This document shows positions 14,285 to 15,674 of a stretch of DNA of 15,674 bases, piece by piece. This DNA is from CAYMLL01 sp964390645 (GTDB lineage: Bacteria > Planctomycetota > UBA8108): the NCBI GenBank assembly GCA_964390645.1, contig CAYMLL010000179.1, positions 1 through 15,674 on the forward strand. Direction: 5' to 3'. The translations under genes and the position numbers were made by a program. How positions within the stretch are numbered: position 1 is the first letter of the stretch; every line of letters begins with the position of its first letter. The notes beneath the pieces are model-generated. The model had not been told where the DNA came from and ran no database searches. It was given only the letters and a program-made list of their open reading frames with translations.

Positions 14285-15064
14285 CTAGACACCCGACAGG
14301 GCGCCGACGACCGGGATGCCGGCCCGGTAGGCCTTCTGTACGATCTCGAAGCTGACACGTCCACTGACCTGCAGGACCGTGTGCGTCAGGGGAAGCGCCT
14401 CGTCGTGAAGAGCCGCCCCGACGACCTTGTCGACGGCGTTGTGACGGCCGATGTCCTCGCGCGTCCAGCGTGTGGTCCCGGTCGTGTCGAAGACGGCAGC
14501 GCCGTGGAGTGCGCCGGTTGTCGTGAAGAGCCGCTGCTCCCGTCGCAGGCGTTCAGGCAGACCGGTGAGCAGGTTCGGATCGAGCCAGGGCAAGGCGTCG
14601 GCCGTCGGCGTCGGGCCTTCGCGCGACGGTGTTGGTGGGGGACGCAGTCGCAGAACGTCCTCGATGCTCTGCTTGCCGCAGACACCGCAGCTCGACGTCG
14701 CCGGACCGCGGCGAGGCGCGATCCGCGGGGTCGTCGGTGCTCCGTCGTCGAGATGGAGCACGACGACGTTGCGGCTGCCACCGTGATCATCCTCCTGCCG
14801 CTCGCAGAAGGCCAGGGCCCCGACGTCGCGTGATGAATCGATCAGGCCCTCCGAGAAGAGGAATCCGAGGGCCAGGTCGCGATCGTGGCCCGGTGTGCGC
14901 ATCACCGTCGCGAGCGGCTCATCGCCGACGCGGAACTCGATCGGCTCCTCGACGACCACGACGTCGTTGTCGTCGCCGGTGCTCTCGCCACGCGGCGGAA
15001 AGCGACGGCAGGTTGTCCTGCGAATGCCGGGTGGGCGAGGCTCGAAAGGCGGTGAGGGAGGCAT
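14285..15064 (-). CDS. fdhD: FdhD, formate dehydrogenase accessory sulfurtransferase, N-terminal part
   Basis: These 259 residues are most of an FdhD protein: EEPIEFRVGDEPLATVMRTP (39-58), DLALGFLFSEGLI, the sulfur-carrying SSCGVCGKQ with Cys126 and Cys129 (E. coli Cys121 and Cys124), TTTGALHGAA, REDIGRHNAVDKV (202-214), GRVSFEIVQKAYRAGIPVV. FdhD takes sulfur from a cysteine desulfurase and sulfurates the molybdenum cofactor, making formate dehydrogenases active. The piece ends in TAG at 14285-14287, four bases from the assembly gap, exactly where the family continues; the rest is found left of the gap. The stop is most likely a contig-end error. The ATG at 15064 has an in-frame TAG 12 bases upstream and only a weak ribosome binding site; the first 30 residues are Pro/Arg-rich. 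No formate dehydrogenase gene is in the window. Confidence 0.93.
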   Translation of the reverse strand: MPPSPPFEPRPPGIRRTTCRRFPPRGESTGDDNDVVVVEEPIEFRVGDEPLATVMRTPGHDRDLALGFLFSEGLIDSSRDVGALAFCERQEDDHGGSRNVVVLHLDDGAPTTPRIAPRRGPATSSCGVCGKQSIEDVLRLRPPPTPSREGPTPTADALPWLDPNLLTGLPERLRREQRLFTTTGALHGAAVFDTTGTTRWTREDIGRHNAVDKVVGAALHDEALPLTHTVLQVSGRVSFEIVQKAYRAGIPVVGALSGV

Positions 15065-15184
15065 CGGATACCACTATCCACGATCTCGAGGCGTCCGTCC
15101 ACCTCGGTCGGGGGGAGGACGTCACGTCGGTGGCCTTGGTGGACGTCCGGGACGGAGAATCCGCCGATCGAGGAGACCGCGACG

Positions 15185-15674
15185 CTACGACTCCTCTTTC
15201 TGCTCGCGGCGCATCAGATCCTCGACGGCCTCGCGCGGGGACTTGTCGTCGAAGAGCACTGCGTGGACCTCCGCGGTGATGGGCAGCTCGACCTCGATCT
15301 TCTCGGCGAGCGCATGTAGCGAGCGCGTTGTCTCGACGCCCTCGGCGACCTTTCGCGTCGAAGCGAGAATCGCCTCCAGGCTCTCGCCCTTTCCGATGCG
15401 CGCGCCGACCGCGTGGTTGCGCGAGTGCAGGCTCGTGCACGTGGCGACGAGGTCGCCGATGCCGGACAGCCCGCCGAAGGTCTCCACGCGGGCGCCAAGG
15501 GCGGCTCCGAGCCGCGTGATCTCGCTGGCGCCACGACAGACGAGCGCAGCTCGCGCGTTGTCCCCGTATCCGAGGCCGTCGGAGATGCCGGCTGCCAGGG
15601 CGATGACGTTCTTTGACGCGCCCGCGATCTCGACGCCGAGCGGGTCGGTCGTCGTGTAGATGCGGAAGTAGGGA
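15185..15674 (-). CDS. gpsA: GpsA, glycerol-3-phosphate dehydrogenase [NAD(P)+], C-terminal part
   Basis: The last 162 codons of the gene are present; the N-terminal NAD-binding domain lies beyond the right edge. The visible part begins PYFRIYTTDPLGVEIAGASK and has the substrate-binding core AGASKNVIA with the catalytic Lys (residue 20 of the fragment), GISDGLGYGDNARAAL with the phosphate-binding Arg (residue 40), EITRLGAALGA and the conserved GGLSGIGDLVATC. It makes sn-glycerol 3-phosphate from dihydroxyacetone phosphate for phospholipid synthesis in the cytoplasm. The stop is 120 bases before the fdhD start on the same strand, so co-transcription is possible but not proven. Confidence 0.95.
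   Translation of the reverse strand, partial: PYFRIYTTTDPLGVEIAGASKNVIALAAGISDGLGYGDNARAALVCRGASEITRLGAALGARVETFGGLSGIGDLVATCTSLHSRNHAVGARIGKGESLEAILASTRKVAEGVETTRSLHALAEKIEVELPITAEVHAVLFDDKSPREAVEDLMRREQKEES

Overview
The window reads as high-GC chromosomal DNA, most likely from a Planctomycetota or related bacterium known from metagenome assembly. Three things point there: a secreted protein ending in a dockerin-like pair of Ca-binding repeats with LLNFLF and LNFLFLG helices and a Cys-rich tail, a lipoprotein that appears to carry a YdjY-type domain, and a very high G/C third-position bias in every gene. Two runs of ten Ns (2602-2611 and 14271-14280) show it is a scaffold of joined contigs. 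The lineage is inferred from protein style only.

Layout. From the left edge to about 550 there is at most the tail of a gene and then non-coding DNA. 552-2402 (+) is a secreted PKD/dockerin-type protein. A gene-poor, extremely G/C-rich stretch with an assembly gap follows. Next comes an isolated initiator tRNA-fMet (2921-2997, -) with a good sigma-70-type promoter and a strong hairpin terminator. 3182-5098 (+) is a large lipoprotein. It converges on a 1000-residue S41 carboxyl-terminal processing peptidase (5327-8329, -), and five perfect copies of a 15-bp tandem repeat lie between the two. A ribulokinase-like FGGY sugar kinase (8683-10362, -) is divergent from a NapG/MauM-like polyferredoxin (10488-11246, +).

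The right third is a run of minus-strand genes that could be one transcript, read right to left: gpsA (cut by the window edge), fdhD (split by the second assembly gap), pdxS, pdxT and a DUF368 membrane protein. pdxS and pdxT are 7 bp apart and encode the two subunits of the deoxyxylulose-5-phosphate-independent PLP synthase. gpsA (glycerol-3-phosphate for phospholipid) and DUF368 (a family linked to undecaprenyl-phosphate recycling) are both envelope-related. fdhD serves molybdenum formate dehydrogenases. No single pathway joins all five.

I see no CRISPR array, transposase, phage module or defence system. The points most worth a second look are the polyferredoxin with Ser in place of one cluster Cys, the long tail of the S41 peptidase, the YdjY-plus-helical lipoprotein, the fdhD reading frame that resumes across the gap, and the 15-bp repeat block.
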